Shown one piece after another: positions 25,367-31,934 of a DNA stretch of 31,934 nt. Below the pieces are notes generated by a model. That model searched no databases and was not told the DNA's origin. It saw nothing but the letters and a program-made list of their open reading frames with translations. The translations under genes were made by a program, and so were the position numbers. The DNA comes from BMS3ABIN04 sp965554225. GTDB lineage: Bacteria; Bacteroidota; Ignavibacteria; Ignavibacteriales; Melioribacteraceae. The stretch spans positions 1-31,934 of the forward strand of contig CBEVZC010000025.1 of assembly GCA_965554225.1 (NCBI GenBank), written 5' to 3'. How positions within the stretch are numbered: position 1 is the stretch's first letter; every line of letters begins with the position of its first letter.

Positions 25367-26104
25367 ATGCCTGAAATTATAAAAACTAAAGCATTAGTAT
25401 TAAAAAAAATAAACTTTGGAGATACAAGCCAAATAACAACTTTTTACACCCCTCTTTACGGTAAACTCTCAGGCATATTAAAGGGTGCTCGTTCGGGTAA
25501 ATCCAAACTAAAAAATAAAGTTGATTTGTTAAACTACTTGGAAATTGTTATTTATCGTAAAGAAAGCAGGGATATTCAAATTGTAAGTCAAGCCGATTTA
25601 ATCTCGGCCTTTCCAAGAATAAAAGAAGACCTTGAGAAATTAAAGTTTGCTTCAGCTATTGTGGAATTATTACTTAACTTGACATCCGAAAATGAAAAAA
25701 ACGAAAGGTTGTTTAGAGGAAGTGCAAAAGCTTTAGATATTTTAGACTCTACAAATATTAAAGCTTCAAATGTGTTTGCCAAATACTTGCATTTTTTTAT
25801 AAAAGAAATTGGATACGATATTCAAGTAAATAAATGTTCGGAATGCGATTCGGATTTATCTAAAAGTCATAGTTACGGATTTAAATTTGACCAAGGGATT
25901 TTATGTGAAAATTGTAAAAATAAATATGATGCTGTAGAAAATATTACTTCGGAACATTTCAGATTATTGAATTGTCTAAACTCCAAAAATTATTGCGTTG
26001 AATTCAATCAATCTTTAATTAATAAAATGATTTATTTGATGGAGAAATATTTAGTTTATCATATCACGGAATTCAAAGGAATAAAATCAATATACATGTA
26101 TTAA
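25367..26104 (+). CDS. recO: DNA repair protein RecO
   Basis: RecO works with RecF and RecR to load RecA on SSB-coated single-stranded DNA. This 245-residue protein has the N-terminal OB fold (IIKTKALVLKKINFGDTSQI, then YGKLSGILKGARSGKSKLKN), a helical middle part and a C4 zinc finger (CSEC at 157-160, CENC at 180-183). Length and domain order fit the family. It starts 48 bp after mtnA and ends 30 bp before htrA, so it is probably part of the same transcript. Confidence 0.93.
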   Translation: MPEIIKTKALVLKKINFGDTSQITTFYTPLYGKLSGILKGARSGKSKLKNKVDLLNYLEIVIYRKESRDIQIVSQADLISAFPRIKEDLEKLKFASAIVELLLNLTSENEKNERLFRGSAKALDILDSTNIKASNVFAKYLHFFIKEIGYDIQVNKCSECDSDLSKSHSYGFKFDQGILCENCKNKYDAVENITSEHFRLLNCLNSKNYCVEFNQSLINKMIYLMEKYLVYHITEFKGIKSIYMY

Positions 26105-26134
26105 TAAATTTAAGTGTCAGGAGGACATAAAATA

Positions 26135-27637
26135 ATGAAACAAAGAACTTTATTCGGAACTATTGCGCTGCTAATTATAGGAGTAGTATTTGGAGTTATC
26201 TTAGTTTCCAGTTTCGGCTGGGTAAAACCAAGCATGGCAGAAATACAAATTGGAAGCAAGAACCCGCCGGTATCACCAACTATGACCAATGCAAAATCAT
26301 TTAACGATGCGTTTGTTGATGTTGCTCAGAAAGTAACTCCCTCAATTGTACAAATAAGAGTAGTAAGTAAAGTAAAAAATAACCCGCATGAAGGATTTAA
26401 TTTCTTTTTCCCGTTTAAGGATAAAAACATGCCTCACAAACAGGCAGCTTCCGGCAGTGGAATTATTATTTCGGATGACGGTTACATTCTTACCAATAAT
26501 CACGTCGTAAAAAATGCTATTGATGTTGAAGTAACATTAAAAGACAAACGTGAGTTCAAAGCAAAAATAATCGGCGCCGATCCTTTAACGGATTTGGGCG
26601 TAATTAAAATTGATGCAAAAGATTTACCGGCAGCTTATTTAGGAGACTCCGATAAACTTAAAGTCGGAACTTGGGTAATGGCAATTGGAAACCCACTCTC
26701 ATTAACTTCAACAGTTACTGCAGGAATAGTAAGTGCAACAAACAGAAGTCTTAGACTAATAAAAGACAGCTATGGGGTAGAAGACTTTATTCAAACCGAT
26801 GCTGCAATAAATCCAGGAAACAGCGGAGGCGCTTTAGTCGACTTAAACGGAGCTGTAGTTGGTATTAATTCAGCTATTGCAACAAGCGGTATGTCAGGGA
26901 CTTATATTGGTTATGGTTTTGCTATTCCAATTAACCTTGCAAAATCGGTTGCACAAGATTTAATAGCAAATGGAAAAGTAAGCAGAGGTTATATCGGAGT
27001 TCAAATATCCGAAGTTGATGCAGCTACATCAAAAGCCGTCGGTTTAGATAAACCAACCGGAGTAATGATTCAGAATGTTGTGAAAGACGGTTCTGCTGCA
27101 TCTGCAGATATAAAAGCCGGAGATATCATCCTTAAAGTTGATGGTAAAATTGTTAATCAACCGAACGAACTGCAAGGATATGTTGCTACTAAAAGAGCTG
27201 GTGATGAAGTGACATTAACATTGTTTAGAGACGGAGAAAAGATTGAAAGATCAGTAAAATTAAAAGCTCGTAACTCTGATAGTGACGAAACTGTGGTATC
27301 AAATGATGAAAAAGAAGAGAAAAAAGATAATGAGGGTTTTGAAGCAATATCCTTTAAGAATTTAGGATTAACCGTAAAAGATATGAGTAAAGCTCAATTA
27401 AAGAAGTTCGATGTTGAAAACGGAATCTTAATTACGAACGTTAAAGAATATAGCCCTGCTGCTAATCAAAGATTAAGATCGGGTTATGTTATTACCGAAG
27501 CAGACAATAATAAAATGGAATCTGCAAAGGATTTGGAGGAAGTAATTAATAAAAAGAAAGGCAAAGCCATTTTGCTGAAAATAAAAGCAGATAAAGGGAA
27601 TACTTTCTTTGTTGGATTAGAAATTCCCAAGAAATAA
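26135..27637 (+). CDS. HtrA/DegP-type periplasmic serine protease with two PDZ domains
   Basis: I choose ATG 26135 (500 residues) because AGGAGG lies at 26119-26124, ten bases upstream; GTG 26114 would put that site inside the gene. An N-terminal hydrophobic helix (about 6-28) is a signal anchor or signal peptide. The trypsin-like domain has the triad His123 (TNNHVV), Asp153 (TDLGVI) and Ser230 (NPGNSGGAL). The first PDZ domain (about 280-370: RGYIGVQISE, GSAASADIKAGDIILKVDGK) is followed by an acidic, lysine-rich linker (DEKEEKKDNE) and a diverged second PDZ (about 405-495). Members degrade or chaperone misfolded envelope proteins. A terminator follows 24 bp after the stop. Confidence 0.94.
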   Translation: MKQRTLFGTIALLIIGVVFGVILVSSFGWVKPSMAEIQIGSKNPPVSPTMTNAKSFNDAFVDVAQKVTPSIVQIRVVSKVKNNPHEGFNFFFPFKDKNMPHKQAASGSGIIISDDGYILTNNHVVKNAIDVEVTLKDKREFKAKIIGADPLTDLGVIKIDAKDLPAAYLGDSDKLKVGTWVMAIGNPLSLTSTVTAGIVSATNRSLRLIKDSYGVEDFIQTDAAINPGNSGGALVDLNGAVVGINSAIATSGMSGTYIGYGFAIPINLAKSVAQDLIANGKVSRGYIGVQISEVDAATSKAVGLDKPTGVMIQNVVKDGSAASADIKAGDIILKVDGKIVNQPNELQGYVATKRAGDEVTLTLFRDGEKIERSVKLKARNSDSDETVVSNDEKEEKKDNEGFEAISFKNLGLTVKDMSKAQLKKFDVENGILITNVKEYSPAANQRLRSGYVITEADNNKMESAKDLEEVINKKKGKAILLKIKADKGNTFFVGLEIPKK

Positions 27638-27660
27638 TTTTCCAAAATAAATTTATGGCA

Positions 27661-27686
27661 AAGCGTCCTTCCACGGGCGCTTTTTT
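27661..27686 (+). terminator. Rho-independent terminator after the protease gene
   Basis: AAGCGTCC (27661-27668) pairs with GGGCGCTT (27675-27682) through one G-T wobble, around a 6-base loop. A T-run continues to 27686. It would end the transcript that carries the protease gene. Confidence 0.85.
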
Positions 27687-27710
27687 ATTCTTGTGTTTAG
27701 ATGTATATAT

Positions 27711-27741
27711 TTTATATGTTCAAAACTTTTCTTTATCTTTG
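27711..27741 (+). promoter_or_regulatory. Candidate Bacteroidota-type promoter for aroC
   Basis: TATCTTTG (27734-27741) matches the Bacteroidota -7 consensus TAnnTTTG. TTTA lies 19 bases upstream (27711-27714), one mismatch from the -33 TTTG. It sits between the protease terminator and the ATG at 27773, where a promoter is expected. Use of this consensus in this lineage is unproven. Confidence 0.3.
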
Positions 27742-27772
27742 TTATCAAATCTGAATTTCAATTGGAATAAGA

Positions 27773-28981
27773 ATGATACGTTTTTTAACTGCAGGAGAAT
27801 CTCACGGAAAAGCTTTAACAACAATTATTGAAGGCTTTCCTTCTAATCTAAAAATTGAAAAGAACTATATCGATTTTCATTTAAAGCGCCGACAGATGGG
27901 ATACGGACGTGGTGGGCGAATGAAGATCGAATCCGATTCTGTAGAGATTTTATCCGGTGTAAGATTTCAAAAAACACTTGGGTCACCAATTTCTCTGCTA
28001 ATAAAAAATAATGACTGGGAAAACTGGACTGGTAAAATGACTTCGGGTAAAAGACCTAGAAATATTGAAAAAATTTCTATACCACGACCCGGACATGCTG
28101 ATTTAGTTGGCAGTGGAAAATATAATTTTAATGATATCAGAAATTCTATTGAACGCTCGAGCGCCAGAGAAACGGCTGCAAGAGTTGCTGCAGGATCAAT
28201 TGCCCGTTCTTTTCTGCAAATTTTTGGAATCACTATTGGAAGCTTTGTAGAAAGCATTGGTAATATTTATCCTGAAAACAATTTTCTAACCAAACTTTTT
28301 AATAATACTTTACCAAACAAATTTAATGCATGGAAGATTTCAGAAAATGCAGACAAAAGTGCTGTAAGAGTATTAGAGACCAAGCAAGAAGAAAAAATAA
28401 TTAGAAAAATAAAATTAATAAAAAAGAAAGGCGATACACTCGGTGGTACTTTTGTTACCGTTGCAACCGGCTTGCCTTTAGGATTAGGAACTTTTGTTCA
28501 TTATGATAAAAGGTTGGATACCGAAATTGCTGCAGGAATTATGTCGGTTAATGCAGTAAAAGGTGTGGAGATTGGAACGGGGTTCACTTCAGCTGATGCT
28601 CTCGGTTCCGAATCTCACGATGAAATAATTAAAAAAGGAAATAATATAATTCGCAAAACCAATAGAGCAGGCGGCATTGAAGGCGGAATATCAACCGGTC
28701 TTCCGATTATTGTGCGAGGCGCCATGAAACCGATTGCTACATTAATGGCACCAATTGCTACTATTGATTTATCCACAATGAAAAACATACTTGCACGAAG
28801 AGAACGAAGCGATTTTGTAGCTGTCCCGGCCTGTGCAGTTATTTCCGAATCAATGCTTGCATGGGTTATCGCTAAATTTATGCTGGAAAAATTTGGCGGT
28901 GATTCAATGGAGGAAACGAAGGATAATTATAATTCATATACGAAAAAATTAAATAATCGCATTAAAAGAAATTTCAGATAA
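27773..28981 (+). CDS. aroC: Chorismate synthase AroC
   Basis: AroC converts 5-enolpyruvylshikimate-3-phosphate to chorismate with reduced FMN, the last step of the shikimate pathway. This 402-residue protein carries the family signatures GESHGKAL near the N terminus, RRQMGYGRGGRM, IPRPGHADLVG and RETAARVAAGS. GGIEGGISTGLPI and RRERSDFVAVPACAVI follow in the C-terminal half. Length is at the upper end of the family (350-400). No other shikimate gene is adjacent. The metallohydrolase gene follows after 28 bp. Confidence 0.96.
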   Translation: MIRFLTAGESHGKALTTIIEGFPSNLKIEKNYIDFHLKRRQMGYGRGGRMKIESDSVEILSGVRFQKTLGSPISLLIKNNDWENWTGKMTSGKRPRNIEKISIPRPGHADLVGSGKYNFNDIRNSIERSSARETAARVAAGSIARSFLQIFGITIGSFVESIGNIYPENNFLTKLFNNTLPNKFNAWKISENADKSAVRVLETKQEEKIIRKIKLIKKKGDTLGGTFVTVATGLPLGLGTFVHYDKRLDTEIAAGIMSVNAVKGVEIGTGFTSADALGSESHDEIIKKGNNIIRKTNRAGGIEGGISTGLPIIVRGAMKPIATLMAPIATIDLSTMKNILARRERSDFVAVPACAVISESMLAWVIAKFMLEKFGGDSMEETKDNYNSYTKKLNNRIKRNFR

Positions 28982-29009
28982 AACATTAATTTTTATTGCA
29001 AAAAAAACT

Positions 29010-29651
29010 ATGCTGAATATCAAAAAATTTATTTTTAGTCCGTTCCAAGAAAATACTTATGTTGTTTGGGATCAGAATACAAATGTTGCCGCAATTGTAG
29101 ATCCTGGCTGCGTGGAACAATCGGAAGAAAAATTATTATCTGATTTTATAGAAAAAAATTCACTTATTATAAAATATCTTGTTAATACACATTGTCACAT
29201 AGACCATATTTTTGGGAATGCTTATGTAAAGTTTAAATACGGTTGTGAGTTTCTGGCTCCCGAGAAAGATGTGTTTCTAATCGATATGATGCATGATCAG
29301 GCAAATATGTTTGGTCTAAAGGTTAAACTTTCACCCAAACCAGATCGCTTAATTTCCGGCGAACAATCGATTGCATTAGGTGATTACAATCTGAATTTTC
29401 TATTTACACCCGGACATACTCCCGGAGAGTATTCTATTTATTCAAAGGGAAATAATTTTTGCATTACTGGTGATGTTTTATTCAAAGAGGGAATAGGCAG
29501 AACGGATTTATGGGGCGGAAATTTTGATACGCTGATAAGTTCGATTAAAACGAAACTGTTGACTTTACCGGAAAGCACAATTATTTATCCCGGACATGGT
29601 GAAGAAACTACTATTGGCTATGAAAAGATACATAACACTTTCCTTCGTTAA
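29010..29651 (+). CDS. Metallo-beta-lactamase-fold hydrolase, glyoxalase-II-like (YcbL type)
   Basis: This 213-residue protein has the THCHIDH zinc motif (H61, H63, D65, H66), FTPGHTPGEYS, an ITGDVLFKEGIGRTD segment with the bridging aspartate, and YPGHGEETTIG at the C terminus. It lacks the extra C-terminal domain of classical glyoxalase II and resembles the short YcbL-type enzymes, which hydrolyse S-lactoylglutathione or other thioesters. Substrate is unknown; a persulfide dioxygenase is less likely given the length and motifs. A terminator hairpin follows 42 bp after the stop. Confidence 0.9.
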   Translation: MLNIKKFIFSPFQENTYVVWDQNTNVAAIVDPGCVEQSEEKLLSDFIEKNSLIIKYLVNTHCHIDHIFGNAYVKFKYGCEFLAPEKDVFLIDMMHDQANMFGLKVKLSPKPDRLISGEQSIALGDYNLNFLFTPGHTPGEYSIYSKGNNFCITGDVLFKEGIGRTDLWGGNFDTLISSIKTKLLTLPESTIIYPGHGEETTIGYEKIHNTFLR

Positions 29652-29693
29652 ATTCACATCTGTCCAAAACAAATATTTTGGAACTATTTATTT

Positions 29694-29723
29694 CCTAACT
29701 TTTTCAAAAAGTTGGGCTTTTCT
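29694..29723 (+). terminator. Rho-independent terminator after the metallohydrolase gene
   Basis: CCTAACTTTTT (29694-29704) pairs with AAAAAGTTGGG (29706-29716) with one wobble pair, followed by CTTTTCT. The inner A-T pairs would open into a loop. Confidence 0.65.
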
Positions 29724-29782
29724 CTATCCTTCGTCATATCGGTTTTTGCAATACTAGTTTATCCACCGTATTTTTGGCGTGA

Positions 29783-29835
29783 CATCTCCTAAATAATTCT
29801 ATTATGAGATTTCCCAAAGGGATAAACCGGTATTC
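29783..29835. repeat. Tandem repeat core, copy 1
   Basis: This 53-bp core contains CATCTCCT, ATTATGAGATT and CCCAAAGGGATAAACC. It matches copy 2 at 29903 in about 45 of 53 positions at an exact 120-bp offset. An 8-bp hairpin (ATTCCGCT 29832-29839, AGCGGAAT 29848-29855) starts at its 3' end. Confidence 0.8.
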
Positions 29836-29872
29836 CGCTCCGCTACAAGCGGAATGATGAGCTCTCTTTGTC

Positions 29873-29905
29873 ATGCCGGTTCCGGCAGCTGCCGGATACC
29901 GGCAT
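29873..29905. repeat. 33-bp GC-rich palindrome
   Basis: ATGCCGGT (29873-29880) pairs with ACCGGCAT (29898-29905), and CCGGCAG pairs with CTGCCGG inside. It is a nearly perfect REP-like palindrome far richer in G+C than its surroundings, located at the junction of the two repeat units. Confidence 0.8.
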
Positions 29906-29955
29906 CTCCTATCTAGTCCCATTATAAGATTCCCCAAAGGGATAAACCAGTATTC
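29903..29955. repeat. Tandem repeat core, copy 2
   Basis: This is the second 53-bp core, 120 bp after copy 1. It is followed by a hairpin of the same position but different sequence (CCTTCC 29957-29962, GGAAGG 29971-29976). The changed but still paired arms suggest that the hairpin is selected for. Confidence 0.8.
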
Positions 29956-30035
29956 TCCTTCCCGTAAAAAGGAAGGGAAGCTGTCGAAATCGAAATGACA
30001 GATACTTTTAATAGGAATGGCAAGCACTTTCATGT

Positions 30036-30068
30036 CATACCGGATACCGCCAACCCCGGATGTTTTTT
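30036..30068. repeat. Degenerate palindrome with T-run at the end of the repeat cluster
   Basis: CATACCGG (30036-30043) pairs imperfectly with CCGGATG (30056-30062), and six T residues follow. It resembles the CCGG-rich arms of the main palindrome and may be a worn copy or a terminator derived from one. Confidence 0.45.
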
Positions 30069-30273
30069 ATATGGCTATCTTTTTAGTGTTGGGTTGAGAA
30101 TAATTTTTGAGGATATTTTTAAATCTGTATTAAAGTTATTCTAATACAAACATTTTTTTAATCCTTTTTAACGTTTTCTGATTATTTTGAAAGCCAATGG
30201 TTAAATTGCTTTACATTGCTACTTTATTTATATTTTTTGTTTGAAAAGAGAGGAAAATTCTTAAATTACTTTA

Positions 30274-31041
30274 ATGAATAAATTTAATATCAGCTGTTCG
30301 AAAAGAATAAAAATCGTATTTACTGCAATCACTGCTTTGCTGTTTATTTATCTTATGTTGTTCGAGTTTATCATTCCTCCGAATGAAATAGTTCCTAAAC
30401 CTTCTCTTCTTGTTATTTCGCTTCCGTCATTGTGGTTTGATTATGATTTCCCGGTACGGTTTGCTTTAACTTTTTCTGTTGTTTATCTATCGATATTTAT
30501 AGGTTATTTGGTTTTACTTTTAAAGCGCTACTTTATCATCAAATTTTATTACTTATACCCGAACTTCTTAAATATTCCGAATATATTAAAATATTTTCCC
30601 GCATTTTTTTACATTTTGATTTTTGCTTATTGGTTCGATAATAATATTTATTTTGAGTTTATCTTTGGAATTATTTACGCAGCATCTCTTTTAGGTTTTA
30701 GCTTTTTAAAAAGGATACCGGATGTTCCAAGGGAATATATTGATGCAGCTAAAAGCCTAAACGTTCCGACAAAAAAAATATTTTCCGGAGTTATTTGGAA
30801 ATCCTTAAAGCCCGGTGTTTTTAATGAACTGATTCGACTTCACTTTTCTTTATGGATTTTAGTTTTGATTTATGAATATGTTGCTAATACAAACGGTTTG
30901 GGTCTAATATACAAATTAGCTTTACTCTATAAAGATCCCGCAATTATAATTGACCTAGCAATTATTTTGAGCATTGTAATTTTACTTGGGAAAATGCTTT
31001 TGTCTTATTTAAAAAATAAATTTGTTGATTGGGAGCCATAG
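30274..31041 (+). CDS. ABC transporter permease, SsuC/TauC-like, with degenerate EAA loop
   Basis: This 255-residue protein has about six hydrophobic helices. The cytoplasmic coupling loop reads EYIDAAKSLNVPTKKIFSG, then VIWKSLKP. This matches the EAA loop of the SsuC/TauC/ThiX-type permeases, but the conserved glycine is asparagine and the closing LP is LK. Members import sulfonates, nitrate, pyrimidine precursors or similar small molecules with a periplasmic binding protein and an ATPase. The ATPase gene starts at the next base. No binding-protein gene is complete in the window. Substrate is unknown. ATG 30274 lacks a well-placed ribosome site. Confidence 0.85.
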   Translation: MNKFNISCSKRIKIVFTAITALLFIYLMLFEFIIPPNEIVPKPSLLVISLPSLWFDYDFPVRFALTFSVVYLSIFIGYLVLLLKRYFIIKFYYLYPNFLNIPNILKYFPAFFYILIFAYWFDNNIYFEFIFGIIYAASLLGFSFLKRIPDVPREYIDAAKSLNVPTKKIFSGVIWKSLKPGVFNELIRLHFSLWILVLIYEYVANTNGLGLIYKLALLYKDPAIIIDLAIILSIVILLGKMLLSYLKNKFVDWEP

Positions 31042-31800
31042 TTGGAAAGTACAAAAATAATATTGAATAATATTTCAAAAGAATATTCCGATGAATTTGG
31101 TTTTAGAATAAATTTATTGCAGAACATCTCTTTTACTTTGTCTCTGAATCAATCGACATCTTTAATTGCACCTAAGGGTTCCGGCAAGTCATCATTGCTA
31201 AGAATTATTTCAGGTATTGAAATTCCCACAAGGGGAACAATAAGCAAAGATAATAAATCTAATATCGCTCTCATTCCTTCAAAACCTTCCTCGTTTCCTT
31301 GGTTAAATGTACAAGAGAATATCAGATTCGCGAAACCCGGAATTACTGCCGGTAATGAAAAAGAGTTGCTAAAACTTGTTGGTTTGGACGGATACGAAAC
31401 ACATTTTCCGCACAATAAAAGTCTTGGCTTCCGTTTTAGAATTTCGCTTGCCAGAGCATTGGCAGTTGAGCCCGCTTTAATAATCCTTGATGAGCCGTTT
31501 GATGAAATGGATATTATAACTAAAGAAGAAATTTATAACTTAGTCAGAGACTTGCAACTTAAAAAACACATTCCTTTTTTGATCGGAACATCAAATATTA
31601 CCGAAGCTGTATTTTTAGCAGATAAGGTTTTCCTTATGAAGAAAAATCCCGGTGAAATTATTGATGATTTTGAAATTGATTTACCGGCTGATCGAAAAGA
31701 TAATATCATCGTAACGGAAAAGTTTAACCAAATTAGAATAAAAATCGAGAATAGTTTCAAATCAAAAGAATCTTATAAAGTTCTGAATTTTTCTATTTAA
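31042..31800 (+). CDS. ABC transporter ATP-binding protein, SsuB-like, with degenerate motifs
   Basis: This 252-residue protein starts at TTG 31042, six bases after GGGAG, directly after the permease stop. The fold is ABC-like: Walker A APKGSGKSS, Walker B ALIILDEPFDEMD and the SsuB-type ending TEAVFLADKV. However, the Q-loop glutamine is missing (LIPSKPSSFPW where FQ is expected), the signature LSGGQ reads SLGFR before ISLARAL, and the H-switch histidine is serine (GTSN). The Walker A lysine and Walker B glutamate remain. It may bind ATP yet hydrolyse it poorly, or pair with another subunit as an asymmetric partner. It probably works with the adjacent permease. Confidence 0.87.
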   Translation: MESTKIILNNISKEYSDEFGFRINLLQNISFTLSLNQSTSLIAPKGSGKSSLLRIISGIEIPTRGTISKDNKSNIALIPSKPSSFPWLNVQENIRFAKPGITAGNEKELLKLVGLDGYETHFPHNKSLGFRFRISLARALAVEPALIILDEPFDEMDIITKEEIYNLVRDLQLKKHIPFLIGTSNITEAVFLADKVFLMKKNPGEIIDDFEIDLPADRKDNIIVTEKFNQIRIKIENSFKSKESYKVLNFSI

Positions 31801-31849
31801 TTTCAGCTGTTTATTTTATAAATTCATAATAATTACTAAAAGTATAAAT

Positions 31850-31934
31850 ATGAATTATATAAAATATCTTCTTTTAAGTACAATAATCTTCATTTCGTGC
31901 AGCAACCCAACCGAGCCGGACAATTTTAACTATG
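31850..31934 (+). CDS. Lipoprotein, 5' end only
   Basis: Twenty-eight codons are visible before the window ends. They encode a short lipoprotein signal peptide (MNYIKYLLLSTIIFISC) with a plausible lipobox ISC, then SNPTEPDNFNY. The mature N terminus should be lipid-modified. The position after an ABC permease and ATPase makes a binding protein possible, but nothing visible shows that. Confidence 0.65.
   Translation, partial: MNYIKYLLLSTIIFISCSNPTEPDNFNY

Larger units (their letters stand above)
29652..30273. other. 622-bp non-coding stretch with a terminator and a palindromic repeat cluster
   Basis: After the metallohydrolase stop comes a terminator (29694-29723), then a cluster of direct repeats and palindromes (29783-30062), then about 210 bp of AT-rich sequence leading to the permease start. 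In the last part I see no structure beyond AT-rich runs. A promoter for the permease gene should lie there. Confidence 0.65.

Noticed and set aside
26114..26134. GTG 26114 as the start of the HtrA-type protease
   Set aside because: It would place the AGGAGG ribosome site within the coding sequence; ATG 26135 follows that site at a suitable distance and begins a normal signal-anchor sequence.
29783..29955. CRISPR-like array
   Set aside because: Only two 53-bp imperfect cores at a 120-bp period, with hairpin-forming spacers and no cas genes. It fits palindromic intergenic repeats instead.
29734..30033. 99-codon minus-strand reading frame with internal repeats (FIPLGNLI twice)
   Set aside because: The peptide repeats simply mirror the 120-bp DNA repeat and palindromes. 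There is no ribosome site or recognisable domain, so it is repeat sequence read as protein.

Overview
The window looks like a chromosomal segment from a low-GC (roughly one third G+C by eye), Gram-negative member of the Bacteroidota/Chlorobiota/Ignavibacteriota group, most likely an Ignavibacteria-type bacterium. The reasons are a FloA flotillin, a very large outer-membrane protein of a type I associate with this group, tandem MacB-like permeases, and standard RecO, AroC, MurA and HtrA genes. Many genes have clear Shine-Dalgarno sequences and several start with TTG or GTG. The lineage is inference, because there is no rRNA. I see no tRNA, rRNA, insertion sequence, prophage or CRISPR array.

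Layout. Positions 1-4597 (minus strand) hold a tight operon: floA, a small membrane-anchored unknown protein, a UvrD/PcrA-type helicase, and a family 2 glycosyltransferase that runs off the left edge. A divergent gap of 283 bp separates it from a plus-strand run: murA (true start TTG 4881), a 742-residue membrane metallopeptidase with C-terminal helical repeats, and an HD-domain tRNA nucleotidyltransferase. Positions 10024-18976 are one export operon: a TolC-like outer-membrane factor, a MacA/HlyD-like adaptor, one MacB/LolD-type ATPase, four FtsX/MacB-type permeases in an A-B-A'-B' order, and a small membrane protein. A 378-bp gap with a strong terminator and further inverted repeats follows. 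Positions 19355-27637 hold a giant outer-membrane barrel-like protein, a NudB-like NUDIX hydrolase, a PfkB kinase overlapping mtnA, recO, and an HtrA/DegQ protease that ends at a clear terminator. Next come aroC and a glyoxalase-II-like metallohydrolase. A 622-bp non-coding stretch (29652-30273) carries a terminator and a cluster of palindromic repeats with an exact 120-bp period. The window ends with a permease and ATPase pair of the SsuC/SsuB type whose ATPase has lost several key motifs, and the first 28 codons of a lipoprotein.

Most of the content is housekeeping and envelope work: peptidoglycan precursor synthesis, envelope proteolysis, export across two membranes, membrane microdomains, DNA repair, tRNA maturation, and methylthioadenosine and chorismate metabolism. 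The parts most worth a second look are the duplicated permease pairs served by one ATPase, the degenerate ABC ATPase, the PfkB-MtnA pair, the membrane peptidase next to murA, the FloA-linked unknown, and the palindromic repeat family, one possible copy of which lies in frame inside the giant outer-membrane gene.
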